From Desulfoferrobacter suflitae (GTDB taxonomy: Bacteria > Desulfobacterota > Syntrophobacteria > Syntrophobacterales > Syntrophobacteraceae), in NCBI RefSeq assembly GCF_022603395.1, contig NZ_JAIBKA010000004.1:310001-374000 (forward strand): a stretch of DNA of 64,000 bases, given 5' to 3'. A program made the translations under genes and the position numbers. Each line of letters starts with the position of its first letter. Position 1 is the first letter of the stretch. The notes beneath the pieces were generated by a model, which was given only the letters and a program-made list of their open reading frames with translations, ran no database searches and had not been told where the DNA came from. Shown here in pieces: positions 42,158 to 50,394 of the stretch.

Positions 42158-43216
42158 CTACGGGTATTCCTGCATGACGCCCGGCCACCTCTCTATGGGT
42201 TCGGTGGATTGCACGACGTGCATTCCGGCGGCGGCGAAACGGCGGAAGGCCTTATCGGCGGCTTCGGTGTAGTCGGCAACTCCCGGTATGACAACGGGAG
42301 ACGTGCAATCTTCCAGCAGATAGACCTTGCCGGCAAGTGCGGCCCGTTCTTCGCCAAGGTCTTCCAGAAGATCGGCGATGGTCCACGCCACACAGTGGCT
42401 TTTGGCCTGCCCTGCGACGATTACCGTATCGAATTGGAGAAGCTCTTCGATGAGCCCTTGATCCTTTTCCGCTATGGCTTCGCCGCGGGGCCCTTCCGTC
42501 ACTTCGGGCCCCAGCACCGAGTAGTGCTCCGTCAACGGCTTGCTGCCCTTGATTCTGAAGTCCGGCTGGCTGTAGCGGGCCATGGAATGAAAGAAAATCG
42601 CCTCCTCCACCGCGGAGACCAGGGCGTGCCCGATTCCTCCAAGCATTGCGTGGTAGGGCCAGATGGTGAGGTCGTATTTGCCGCTTTCCTGGAGGGCATG
42701 CGTGTAATGGCGCAGGTAGCGCTCTCCGTAGCTCGCATCGATCCCGAGATGCCTTAGCACTTCGGGGTTCGCTCGCCAGCGGCCCTGCTCGATATCCTCG
42801 GGACGAATGAGAGAAAGAGGCTCGGGATGGCGGCCTTCTTCATTCACCAGAAAAATTGAATGAAAGATTTGCATCGCCCGGTGGGTGTCCATGGTGGGGA
42901 TGATCCGGGTGATGAGGCCGAGGTTGCGATAGATGAACTCACACAACCGGCGGTTGTCGTCCACCGCTCCCGTTCCTGAGCGTCCTGCTACGTAGAGTTC
43001 AAAACCGGGGATGCAAAAGGTATTTTGCACATCGACCAGCAGCAGGGCAATGCGGTGCCCGTCCGAGGAAGCCGGTCCGATATCGTATTTTTGTGCCCAG
43101 CTTATCGCCTCATCGGCACGCTCCTGATAGGGCACGCGCCAAACCTCGCCGACCCGCTCCGGTGCAAAGTGAGCAGGCACAGGTATTTCCAGACTGTAAG
43201 ACTTTATCTTTTCCAT
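42158..43216 (-). CDS. Isochorismatase-fold cysteine hydrolase
   Basis: A 352-residue cytoplasmic protein of the isochorismatase/nicotinamidase superfamily. [15 protein letters not shown] carries the catalytic aspartate near residue 62, and [20 protein letters not shown] carries the nucleophilic cysteine near 275 with the cis-peptide loop before it. It is longer than nicotinamidases (about 200) because of an insert with [15 protein letters not shown] and the [16 protein letters not shown] motif typical of a larger subgroup. Substrate is not known; amide or pterin-like hydrolysis is possible. It is convergent with the defence island and marks its right edge. Confidence 0.8.
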   Translation of the reverse strand: MEKIKSYSLEIPVPAHFAPERVGEVWRVPYQERADEAISWAQKYDIGPASSDGHRIALLLVDVQNTFCIPGFELYVAGRSGTGAVDDNRRLCEFIYRNLGLITRIIPTMDTHRAMQIFHSIFLVNEEGRHPEPLSLIRPEDIEQGRWRANPEVLRHLGIDASYGERYLRHYTHALQESGKYDLTIWPYHAMLGGIGHALVSAVEEAIFFHSMARYSQPDFRIKGSKPLTEHYSVLGPEVTEGPRGEAIAEKDQGLIEELLQFDTVIVAGQAKSHCVAWTIADLLEDLGEERAALAGKVYLLEDCTSPVVIPGVADYTEAADKAFRRFAAAGMHVVQSTEPIERWPGVMQEYP

Positions 43217-43400
43217 TATCTACTTTCCCCCGATTCTCTCTCCTTGACTTCACGCACGGTACTGCTTTGAACAGCCTCAAGGGTAGGGCTGAACCTGACG
43301 GGGTATTCTACAGGGTTTTTTATCGATTCGTGCGCATCGCCCAAGGATGAAAACTCTGCCAGAAAGCGTTTCCGGATACGCCGCAGTTGCACCTTTTGCC

Positions 43401-43742
43401 CTAAGTCTCGGCTGCTTCCATGGCTTCCTTCAAGCACCCACTTCCCATCAGAAGGTGTGCCCCATCTTCCAGACGTTCCACTACACAACATGCCATGAGA
43501 TCCGAGACGATTTCAGTGACCTCTTCCAGTCTTAAGCCCGTCAGAAAACATAACCGCTTGAGGCTCTTTCTGTAGACTTTGTCCGGGCGGCCCTCATTTT
43601 CCATCAGGGTATATATAATCATCATCCGCACTATTTCAGGCAGTACCTCACGCATGCCGACCGCAGGAATAAATCCGGCTTTCGCTCCATCATTGGCCGA
43701 GTTAAGCCTGGAATGAAAAGATGCTTTGCGGGGACGTACCAC
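43401..43742 (-). CDS. Uncharacterised 113-aa protein, winged-helix-like
   Basis: I do not recognise the family. It is helical, with GMREVLPEIVRMMIIYTLME, then KSLKRLCFLTGLRLEEVTEI and SDLMACCVVERLEDGAHLLM, a pattern like a winged helix-turn-helix (helix, recognition helix, wing). The first 25 residues are basic and look disordered. No ribosome-binding site is clear and no partner gene follows on its strand, so the start is uncertain. Confidence 0.4.
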   Translation of the reverse strand: MVRPRKASFHSRLNSANDGAKAGFIPAVGMREVLPEIVRMMIIYTLMENEGRPDKVYRKSLKRLCFLTGLRLEEVTEIVSDLMACCVVERLEDGAHLLMGSGCLKEAMEAAET

Positions 43743-43816
43743 GCATCCTCCTCACTAAAGGATCCGGGTAATTATACCGGTTTAGCATTAGATGTTGCAT
43801 TATTTGCAGGCCTTGT

Positions 43817-43855
43817 TGATGGGTTTCGCTTCGCTCTACCCATCCTACGGCCGGC
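43817..43855. repeat. REP-like palindrome, GATGGGTTTCGC type
   Basis: GATGGGTTTCGCTTCGCTC followed by TACCCATCCTACGG forms an imperfect hairpin with arms GATGGGT / ACCCATC. Elements of this look (GTAGGATGGG...GAAACCCATC) are dispersed in many proteobacterial genomes. It lies in the intergenic stretch ahead of the CopG-MazF pair. Confidence 0.55.
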
Positions 43856-43995
43856 CATCCTGGTGCTGTTGTTCAGTTTTAAGGGGGAAACCATCGACCT
43901 TCCGGGATATGGTGTCGAGGGTGGTGAAAGCGATTTGACGAGGATCAAAGTGCGGGCTAATATAGCTATAAGAATACACATTATGGAGGTGTGCC

Positions 43996-44229
43996 ATGAA
44001 AACCGTCCAAATGACCCTTGACGAGGATCTTGTCAAAGAGGTCGATCGTGTTTCCAAGCAGCTTAAAACAACTCGGTCCGCTTTCACGCGCAAGGCGCTG
44101 CGTGAGGCCCTTGAGCGTTATCGCATTGAACAGCTGGAGCGCAAGCATCGCCGGGGATACGAGCGGCATCCGGCGGGCGTCGATGAGTTTTCTGTTTGGG
44201 AACCCGAGCAAGCCTGGGGTGACCTATGA
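43996..44229 (+). CDS. Ribbon-helix-helix (CopG-like) antitoxin
   Basis: A 77-residue protein with a ribbon-helix-helix start, MKTVQMTLDEDLVKEVDRVS, and KTTRSAFTRKALREALERYR, followed by an acidic/aromatic tail (VDEFSVWEPEQAWGDL) of the type that blocks a MazF toxin. GGAGGTGTGCC gives a strong ribosome-binding site. The stop overlaps the start of the toxin gene by four bases (ATGA), the standard layout. It should repress the operon; the AT-rich stretch at 43955-43985 with TATAGCTATAAGAAT probably holds promoter and operator. Confidence 0.9.
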   Translation: MKTVQMTLDEDLVKEVDRVSKQLKTTRSAFTRKALREALERYRIEQLERKHRRGYERHPAGVDEFSVWEPEQAWGDL

Positions 44230-44537
44230 AACGCGGCGAAATTCGCTGGTACAAGTTCGCCGCGCCGGATAAAAAGAGGCCGGTGCTCATCCTCACCCGG
44301 GATTCCGTGTTGGAATATCTTGGTGAGGTAACGGTCGCTCCTATCACCAGTACGGTCCGCGAAATTCCGTCCGAGGTGTTTCTCTCCAAAGCCGACGGTA
44401 TGCTCCGCGAGTGCTCCGTCAACTGTGACCACCTGCAGACTGTTTCCAAGGACAAAATCGGCCCCCTCATCACCTCCTTGCCCCCTGCAAAAATGGTTGA
44501 TGTGGGACGTGCGATCAGTTTTGCCCTTGATCTCTGA
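44226..44537 (+). CDS. mazF: MazF/PemK-type mRNA interferase toxin
   Basis: A 103-residue protein with the MazF signature MKRGEIRWYKFAAPDKKRPV, then LILTRDSVLEYLGEVTVAPI, TSTVREIPSEV and the CDHLQTVSKDKIG strand with the conserved threonine/serine region. MazF proteins cut single-stranded mRNA at short sequences and stop growth when the antitoxin is lost. The gene is full length and coupled to the antitoxin, so this is the only toxin-antitoxin pair in the window that looks intact. Confidence 0.93.
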   Translation: MKRGEIRWYKFAAPDKKRPVLILTRDSVLEYLGEVTVAPITSTVREIPSEVFLSKADGMLRECSVNCDHLQTVSKDKIGPLITSLPPAKMVDVGRAISFALDL

Positions 44538-44910
44538 ATGCCGCACTGCCGGCCAATCAGGCGCGCAACTATGCTGGTCAGGTTGGATACTGGACATCTG
44601 CCGGCAAAATTTAAGTTGATGTTGTCAACCAAATTATGGATATCGTGAACCGGCTGGAAAAGATAGGATATGTGCAGAAAGTCAGATCCGATGAAGATGC
44701 AAGGGTGTGTTGTGTGATTGTACGAAGGATGAGGAGAGGATACTCGAATCGGCTGAGGATGCCGAGGAAAATACAACACAGGCATACAGGCCAAAAGACA
44801 CTGCAGCAAATGCTGGAAGTGGATCATTAGACTCGTGATGTTGACAAAACAGCAAAAACCGCAATCCTCTCATGAACGCGGCGTGCAATATGGCCGAAAG
44901 GAAATCTGAG
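44538..44910. other. Intergenic stretch with a possible MarR-like fragment
   Basis: At 44636 a frame reads MDIVNRLEKIGYVQKVRSDE, which resembles the wing of a MarR regulator (NRLEKKGLVERVRDPED). It then loses this resemblance; another frame from about 44710 gives the acidic stretch KDEERILESAEDAEENTTQA to a stop at 44842. This may be a broken regulator gene or chance. Nothing else is seen. Confidence 0.25.
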
Positions 44911-45474
44911 ATGACAGATCTCGCAAAGAAAAGAGTCGTCTACGAGAACCTGTTTGATATTCCCGACAACATGACGGGTGAAATCATTAACGGCGAATTG
45001 ATTGCTACTCCACGGCCATCGAGAAAGCACAGTGTGGTTATCTCACGTGTGGGATTTGAACTGGGTCCTCCCTATGATTTCGGCCGTGGGGGAGGTCCCG
45101 GAGGATGGGTTATTGTTGATGAGCCTGAGATTTCATTTGGAGAGAACATTCTTGTGCCCGACATGGCCGGTTGGAAAAAAGAGCGATTTCCGGTGGAAGA
45201 ACCGCACAACTGGATTTCTGTCGCACCGGACTGGGTTTGTGAAATTCTTTCCCCGACCACAGTTCAAGTCGACCGCGCGGAAAAGATGCCCATTTATGCT
45301 CAGCATCATGTATTACATGCCTGGCTGATCGACCCAATCGTTAAAACCTTAGAGCTCTTTCGGCTTGAGTCCGGTCGCTGGGTGCTGCTGGGAGTATATG
45401 CCCAGTCGGCCAGAGTACACGCGGAGCCTTTCCCCGAAATAGAGCTGGATCTTGGACTGCTTTGGCTCGAATGA
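44911..45474 (+). CDS. Uma2-family (DUF820) putative endonuclease
   Basis: A 187-residue protein of the Uma2/DUF820 family, which has a PD-(D/E)xK nuclease fold. MTGEIINGELIATPRPSRKH carries the first acidic residue, EISFGENILVPDMAGWKKER the catalytic Asp region, and WVCEILSPTTVQVDRAEKMP the conserved E-I-L-S-P core. These genes are common in cyanobacteria and mobile regions; function is not established. The ATG at 44911 is used because AAAGGAAATCTGAG precedes it; in-frame ATGs lie upstream. It is the last plus-strand gene before a minus-strand redox region. Confidence 0.8.
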   Translation: MTDLAKKRVVYENLFDIPDNMTGEIINGELIATPRPSRKHSVVISRVGFELGPPYDFGRGGGPGGWVIVDEPEISFGENILVPDMAGWKKERFPVEEPHNWISVAPDWVCEILSPTTVQVDRAEKMPIYAQHHVLHAWLIDPIVKTLELFRLESGRWVLLGVYAQSARVHAEPFPEIELDLGLLWLE

Positions 45475-45512
45475 GGGGAGGGGCTATTGGGGATGGTCAC
45501 TGATCGGCTCAC

Positions 45513-45665
45513 CAGGCCGGCATAGGATTCCCAGAGGATCTCAATGGGATGAACCACTCGATACGGGACCATCTGGTCAAATTGTATGCGGCAGCTCAGG
45601 CAGTCGCTCACCAGCCTTTCCGGATCCATTTCTCTAATCTCATCCATCAGCCGACTGCCCATCTC
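45513..45665 (-). pseudogene. Remnant of a CCG-domain (HdrD/GlpC-like) protein
   Basis: The frame holds RLMDEIREMDPERLVSDCLS, then CRIQFDQMVPYRVVHPIEIL, which resembles the C-terminal cysteine-rich CCG domain of heterodisulfide-reductase-like and GlpC-like iron-sulfur subunits (usual pattern SDCxxCxxQ...VxHPIEVL). Only this last part remains. Upstream it runs into an intergenic palindromic repeat, and downstream into the antisense of the Uma2 gene. Confidence 0.45.
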
Positions 45666-45671
45666 CGCCCT

Positions 45672-45752
45672 CACAGAAGGCTGGGTGAAGCGCACTGAAA
45701 CCCAACATGGCTGAGCCGGCAACCACCGCAACAACATTCGTTGGGTTCCGTT
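45672..45752. repeat. Composite palindromic repeat (GGCTGGGT...GAAACCCAAC), copy 1
   Basis: GGCTGGGTGAAGCGCACTGA then AACCCAACA, about 30 other bases, then CGTTGGGTTCCGTTC. The same plan occurs at 50909-50990. Each half is an imperfect palindrome with a TGGGT / ACCCA core. It separates the CCG remnant from the truncated ccdA. Confidence 0.5.
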
Positions 45753-45763
45753 CTTTAAGTTTC

Positions 45764-46257
45764 TCAGGCCCCCGTGAAGGGGCGGACGATGAAGTAGACT
45801 CCAAGAAGGCCGATGGCGATTCCTGCGCATTTGCGGAACCACAGGCCCCCTTCATGGAAAGAGCCGCTCTCGAGCAATTTTCTTACCGTTGCGGTAGAGC
45901 CCCGCCCGCGACGGCAATGGGGGTGGAATGGCCGATGCCGAACAGCGCGAGGAAGAAAACTCCTGTGATCATTTTTTGTTGAATGGTGATAATGGCAAGT
46001 ATTGGAGCAACAAAGCCGAAGGTGCAAGAGCCCGAAAGGATCCCATAAGCCAGACCCAGAGCAAAGGCGCCGGGCAATCCCTTGATTTCAATGCGACCGA
46101 GCAGACTGCCGCCCATGGAGCATTTGGCAAGGCCTATCATATCGAACGCCACCCAAATGAGTATGATCCCCACCAGAATGGTCCAGTAGGACCCCACATC
46201 GCCCAGCCTCTCCTCTATCCTTTCACGCCATTGCAGATTGTCAGTTGGGCCGTTCAA
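45764..46257 (-). pseudogene. ccdA: Truncated, frameshifted ccdA-like thiol:disulfide transporter
   Basis: Starts with TTG right after the VKOR-DsbA stop (TAGTTG) and gives WTILVGIILIWVAFDMIGLA, LPGAFALGLAYGILSGSCTF and ITGVFFLALFGIGHSTPIAV, the middle and last helices of a CcdA/DsbD-type membrane protein. The first helices with the proximal cysteine are absent. After VAGG the frame breaks at a run of four G; the next frame continues STATVRKLLES and GIAIGLLGVYFIVRPFTG to a stop at 45764. CcdA passes electrons from cytoplasmic thioredoxin to periplasmic partners. If both defects are real the product is dead, leaving the upstream VKOR-DsbA without its reductant. Confidence 0.7.
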
Positions 46258-47730
46258 CTATTCAGTCGAATGCTCCTTCGTGTCTCCGGCTTGGTGTTCC
46301 CGGTTCTGTGCTTTTTGCAGGCCGGCATCGATCAATTCCTGGAACTTGTCGAGAGAAAGTGCGCCGGAATAGGGAACTCCGTTGATCACAAAAGTCGGTG
46401 TGGCATTGATCCCCGCCCTGTGCGCCGCTTCGATGTCGCTTTCGACAGCGCTCTTATATTTTTGCGAAGCGAGGCACGCGTCAAACTGGTCGGCCTTGAG
46501 ACCCAGCTCGGCTGCGTATTGTTTCAGCCGCGTGGGGTTGAGCTCGTCTTGACTGCCGAACAAAAGCTCTTGGTATTCCCAAAACCTGCCCTGCTCGCCT
46601 GCGCAGCGGGCCGCCTCGGCTGCTTCCCGCGCCCATTTGTGCATGCGCAGGGGAAAATCCTTAAACACCCACCTGATCCGATCCTGGTAGTTTTCCTTGA
46701 CTTTGCCCGTCACGGCGTGGGCCTTGCGGCACGCGGGGCAGAGGTAATCGGAAAACTCCACGACAGTTACGGCGGCGTCTTGCGGCCCGAGGCTGAAAGC
46801 TCCATTCGTGTCGAGGTGAGCCAGAGGCGGCTGAGGTTCTTGCAGGTTGACAACGATGTCCTGCGGTCCTGCCAAAGATCTACTGAATTCAATCACCTTC
46901 TGTTTGTATTTTTCGCCCTGCAGGTGCACCCGGATTCTCGCCTTGAGCTCTGCCTGAGATCCCTTCCAATCGAGCCATTTGGCACGATTGGCGGCATAAT
47001 AGTGTTCGACCTCTTCATCGGTCACATTCACCTGTTGCCGCGGGACTGAATCGGTCACCAGCTGCTGAATGGAAACTCCACGTTCATCGGCTTCTTCTTC
47101 CAGCAATCTCTCGGTGATGATACGGTCCAGCCGATCCTTTTTCATGGCGTAGATCTGCATCTGCAGCTGGTACAGTTCCGATGCCAGGGACATTTCCAGC
47201 TCTTCTGCCGTAATGGGGCGGCCCTTCACCACGGCCACAACCGTCCGGTCCTGCCTGTTGGTTTCCATGGCGAGGGATTGATTTTCTTTGGGGATGATAT
47301 AAGTTGCCAGAATGAATGCGAAGAGACTCACCGCAATGGTTTGCCACAGGCGTTCCCGGTCAAAAGAGATGAGCAAAATCAAAATGACTATCAAACAATT
47401 GATCAGGCAGAAGATGCACATGGCATGAAGCGAGACCATGATCCATAGCAGGCTCAGCTCGACGCCGAAAGCGACGGCAACCCACCAAAAAACCAAAAAA
47501 TGAGCACGGTACAGCAGGAGCGCCAAAGCAACATAATAGGCGGCGCCCCAAAGCCATAACGGCAGGGTGAAAAGAGTGAATTCGGCGGTTTCGCGGCAGC
47601 CGCCCGAAAGGCTTCCGCACAGTGCGGCCAGCCATGGAATGTATTCGGCAGCTCCACTGACCACTGCCACCCCCAAACCCAGCAGACTCAGGATCAGTAA
47701 CAGCTTTCCTCCGTTAAACTTTAAAGACAT
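46258..47730 (-). CDS. VKOR - chaperone-like - DsbA fusion protein
   Basis: A 490-residue membrane protein. Residues about 1-150 are a VKOR domain with four to five helices, the outer cysteine pair in LCGSLSGGCRETAEF and the quinone-site CxxC in MCIFCLINC. Residues about 165-300 resemble the helical SurA/PrsA N-terminal region (ITAEELEMSLASELYQLQMQ, RLLEEEADERGVSIQQLV). The end is a DsbA-type thioredoxin with the CPAC active site (FSDYLCPACRKAH) and cis-proline NATPTFVINGVPY. VKOR should pass electrons from the DsbA part to quinone, making periplasmic disulfides. ATG at 47730 follows GAGGAAAG. It lies between the CDF-MauE fusion and ccdA. Confidence 0.88.
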   Translation of the reverse strand: MSLKFNGGKLLLILSLLGLGVAVVSGAAEYIPWLAALCGSLSGGCRETAEFTLFTLPLWLWGAAYYVALALLLYRAHFLVFWWVAVAFGVELSLLWIMVSLHAMCIFCLINCLIVILILLISFDRERLWQTIAVSLFAFILATYIIPKENQSLAMETNRQDRTVVAVVKGRPITAEELEMSLASELYQLQMQIYAMKKDRLDRIITERLLEEEADERGVSIQQLVTDSVPRQQVNVTDEEVEHYYAANRAKWLDWKGSQAELKARIRVHLQGEKYKQKVIEFSRSLAGPQDIVVNLQEPQPPLAHLDTNGAFSLGPQDAAVTVVEFSDYLCPACRKAHAVTGKVKENYQDRIRWVFKDFPLRMHKWAREAAEAARCAGEQGRFWEYQELLFGSQDELNPTRLKQYAAELGLKADQFDACLASQKYKSAVESDIEAAHRAGINATPTFVINGVPYSGALSLDKFQELIDAGLQKAQNREHQAGDTKEHSTE

Positions 47731-47800
47731 GCTCTTTCCTCTCACAGCGACGCTCGCAACCAAGCATCAACGCAACACTCTTTCGGGCCGCTACCACTGC

Positions 47801-49282
47801 TCAGCGCTCACCCTTACCGGCAATAAGCTCCCGGTAGAAGAGGTAGCCGCCCACGATTAGAAATGAACCATCCCGAATGAGATACCAGGTGGTAGCCGGG
47901 TCTCCCGCGGTGCTGGTGGTGAAGCAACCGCAGTGCACATCGAGGCCGCGCGCACTATTGAACAGCAATGCTCCGAAGAACGAGACCAGCAGCATATTGG
48001 CCAACAGCACAGTGCCGGGAAGCCATAGCCCAAAAACCAGCAACACCCCCAGCACCAACTCGAGCCATGGTAAAAGAATGGCGGTCAGGTTGACGGCTGC
48101 GTCGGGCAGAATTTGATAATTGTACACGGCCTCCGCAAATAGAATAGGGTGCCATATTTTATCGATGCTTGCAAAAATGAATATGGCTCCCAGGAGCAGC
48201 CGTGCCCAGAATTTGATGGTCTGTCGTTGAAGCCGGCGGGCTCCCGTCGAGGACGGTTTGTCTTCCACCGAAGATGGGCCGTTGTCGGGCCTTGCGCAGG
48301 ACAGCTCACAGAGGATGCCGCCGTTGCCGCATGCGGCCGTTTCGAACTGCAGAATCGGGTGATCGATGCCGAAGTGATCATTCAGGTGTCTGCGAACTTT
48401 GTCCGACAGGTGGTCGACTCGGCTGAGCTGCTGGTCCGGCACGACCACGTGGCAGGAAAAGGCGACGCTGGACGAGCTCACATTCCAGGCATGCAGGTAA
48501 TGAACCCCGAGGATGCCGGGCATATTTTCCAGATAATCGCGCACCCGATTGATGTCGATGGTGCTGGGGGTAGCATTCATCAGAATGCGCGTTGCTTCTT
48601 TCAGGATCGACCAGCAATTCTTGAAAATGAACAAGGCGATCAAGATCGAAAGTATCGGGTCGAGCCAGTACCAGGGTTTGAACATGAGCACCAGGCCGTT
48701 TATCAATACCACTACGGAAGTCAGAAGGTCGCCCAGCATGTGGAGAAAGGCGCCGCGCACGTTGAGATTGTGCTTGGAATCGCGGTGCAGAAGCCAGGCC
48801 GAGAGGCCGTTGCCGGCCACGCCGATGCCGGCGATGAGCGCCACCCAGCGTCCCAGCACGGCTTCGGGGTGACCCAGTCGATGCAGGCCCATGTAAATGA
48901 TGAAGGCCCCTGCGCCCAGCAGCAGCGCCACGTTGATAACCGCCGCGAGGATTTCGGCACGTCGGTAGCCGAATGTGTTGCCGGTTGTAGCGCCCTTCAT
49001 GCCGATACGGTTGGCCACGTAGGCGATCAACACCGCAGTGAAATCGCTGAAATTATGGGCCGCATCAGAGATCAGAGCCATACTGTGAGCATACAGCCCG
49101 CCGATTACCTGGGCGATGGGAATCAACAGATTGAGGCCGAGGGTGATCAACAGCCTGGAGCCGCTGGTGTCCCGCACATCAACGTGGCAGTGCCCGGCCA
49201 AATGGGAATGGTCGCCCTGGTCGCCATGATCATGTGATGGTTGTTCGTGCAAACAGCAAGGCGCTGCTTCTCTATGTTCCAC
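47801..49282 (-). CDS. CDF metal exporter fused to MauE/DoxX-like domain
   Basis: A 493-residue protein. A His-rich start (SHDHGDQGDHSHLAGHCHVD) leads into a CzcD-type cation diffusion facilitator: HSMALISDAAHNFSDFTAVL with the site-A HxxxD, HMLGDLLTSVVVLINGLVLM, and the cytoplasmic MNATPSTIDINRVRDYLENM domain, ending near residue 330 with a CGNGG-C-ELSC stretch. From about 350 four helices follow: RLLLGAIFIFASIDKIWHPI and LPWLELVLGVLLVFGLWLPG with a CGC motif (DVHCGCFTT), as in MauE/DoxX proteins. The join is unusual. GTG start at 49282 with GAGGG ahead. It probably exports Zn/Co/Cd; the tail may take part in disulfide chemistry. Confidence 0.85.
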   Translation of the reverse strand: MEHREAAPCCLHEQPSHDHGDQGDHSHLAGHCHVDVRDTSGSRLLITLGLNLLIPIAQVIGGLYAHSMALISDAAHNFSDFTAVLIAYVANRIGMKGATTGNTFGYRRAEILAAVINVALLLGAGAFIIYMGLHRLGHPEAVLGRWVALIAGIGVAGNGLSAWLLHRDSKHNLNVRGAFLHMLGDLLTSVVVLINGLVLMFKPWYWLDPILSILIALFIFKNCWSILKEATRILMNATPSTIDINRVRDYLENMPGILGVHYLHAWNVSSSSVAFSCHVVVPDQQLSRVDHLSDKVRRHLNDHFGIDHPILQFETAACGNGGILCELSCARPDNGPSSVEDKPSSTGARRLQRQTIKFWARLLLGAIFIFASIDKIWHPILFAEAVYNYQILPDAAVNLTAILLPWLELVLGVLLVFGLWLPGTVLLANMLLVSFFGALLFNSARGLDVHCGCFTTSTAGDPATTWYLIRDGSFLIVGGYLFYRELIAGKGER

Positions 49283-49376
49283 TGATGTCCCTCTTTAAAT
49301 CTGGATAGAAACCGGACCCCGTCCAGCGAATTGGGACCTGGCGCGACAACCGGGCCTCATTCTTTGGGGCTCACAA

Positions 49377-49405
49377 TAACATATATATGAGATTCTCATG
49401 TGTTA
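49377..49405. promoter_or_regulatory. Palindrome upstream of the CDF-MauE gene
   Basis: TAACATATAT then ATGAGATTCTCAT then GTGTTA: a perfect 13-bp inner palindrome (49387-49399) inside an imperfect outer one, about 100 bases before the GTG start. It looks like an operator for a MerR- or ArsR-type metal regulator. Confidence 0.4.
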
Positions 49406-49441
49406 CCTCACGCTTGCCAGCATTTGAAGAACAGGCCAATG

Positions 49442-49960
49442 TTAAGGCTTGGAACCCGTTGCAACCGGCAGTGAATTTTCCTGCCAGAGTGTCCAGCCGT
49501 TGACCAGCACACGGACGTTGGTGTAGCCCCGATCCATCAAGGCAAGAGCCACCTCTTGACTCAAGTTGCAGCTGTCACCGTCGCAGTAGGTGATGATGAG
49601 ATCCTCCCTGCCGACGTCTTGCATCACTTCGTTCATGCGCGCATCAAACTGCTCCCATGGGAGATTGCGAGCTCCCGCGATATGCCCCGCGACGTACTCC
49701 TCCGGCGAGCGCGCATCGAGCATCAAAGCCGCCTCAGCATAATAAAAAGCTTCGGCCTCCTGCAAAGAGATTATCAGGTTCTCGCCGGTTTCCAGGGTCG
49801 GCTGAGCTTCGGGTGTCCAGTCTCCAAACCAGGCCAGTCCGCCCGGGCGGAGAGCATTGACTAAAAGAGCCAAAAGGGCGCTGAAAAGAAAGATCGCCGC
49901 GGCCTGCCGCATGCCCTTCAATCCCGTAGCAATATATTCGTCTATGCGGTTCATGATCAT
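49442..49960 (-). CDS. Membrane-anchored rhodanese-domain protein
   Basis: A 172-residue protein with one N-terminal membrane helix (AAAIFLFSALLALLVNALRP) and a periplasmic rhodanese domain: ALMLDARSPEEYVAGHIAGA, NLPWEQFDARM, and the active-site loop ITYCDGDSCNLSQEVA with the catalytic cysteine, then LMDRGYTNVRVLVNGW. Rhodaneses move sulfane sulfur. It precedes the CDF-MauE gene by 159 bases on the same strand and belongs by theme to the thiol-redox cluster with VKOR-DsbA and CcdA. Confidence 0.88.
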   Translation of the reverse strand: MIMNRIDEYIATGLKGMRQAAAIFLFSALLALLVNALRPGGLAWFGDWTPEAQPTLETGENLIISLQEAEAFYYAEAALMLDARSPEEYVAGHIAGARNLPWEQFDARMNEVMQDVGREDLIITYCDGDSCNLSQEVALALMDRGYTNVRVLVNGWTLWQENSLPVATGSKP

Positions 49961-50004
49961 CTCAACGGCAAGTAGCCTTATGAGCTGGTTCGGGGGAACC
50001 GGCT

Positions 50005-50394
50005 TCAGGCTCTTCTGGGAATCAAAATGACCGGACAGGGCGTTAGCCGAGCGATGTTACAGGCAACGCTGCCCGGCAGTATTTCCGCAAGGAGACTTTT
50101 CCCCTGAGTGCCCATGACCACCAGGGAATAGTCACCGGTCGCAAGGCATTCCATTATTTTCGACACAGGGTGCCCCTTGGAGATGATGCCATGAACCTGC
50201 AGCGCTCCCGCATTCCGCAAATCCTTCACCACCGCTTGGATCTCACTGCGTCCGGCATCCTCGGGCTGTTCCAGGACCGCCAACGGCGAGAGGTACAGGG
50301 TCTCCAGCGCATGCACCACAGTGATTTCCGCAACTCCCTTGGGTATCAGATATTGCTCACCCTGCACGTTTTGCCAATGGTTTCCGTCACTCAT
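50005..50394 (-). CDS. N-terminally truncated universal stress protein
   Basis: A 129-residue UspA-like protein. The ATP-binding end is intact: YSLVVMGTQGKSLLAEILPG, then SVACNIARLTPCPVILIPRR (G-2x-G-9x-G-S/T motif). The first beta-strand and helix (usually MYKKILVPTDFS...) are missing and replaced by SDGNHWQNVQGEQYLIPKG. The ATG overlaps the end of arsC by eight bases, so a deletion probably joined the two genes. Without strand 1 the fold and nucleotide binding may be lost. Confidence 0.7.
   Translation of the reverse strand: MSDGNHWQNVQGEQYLIPKGVAEITVVHALETLYLSPLAVLEQPEDAGRSEIQAVVKDLRNAGALQVHGIISKGHPVSKIMECLATGDYSLVVMGTQGKSLLAEILPGSVACNIARLTPCPVILIPRRA

Noticed and set aside
45928-49237. 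Plus-strand frames of 362-373 codons opposite the VKOR-DsbA and CDF-MauE genes
   Set aside because: Shadows of the minus-strand genes; no domain or start signal on the plus strand.
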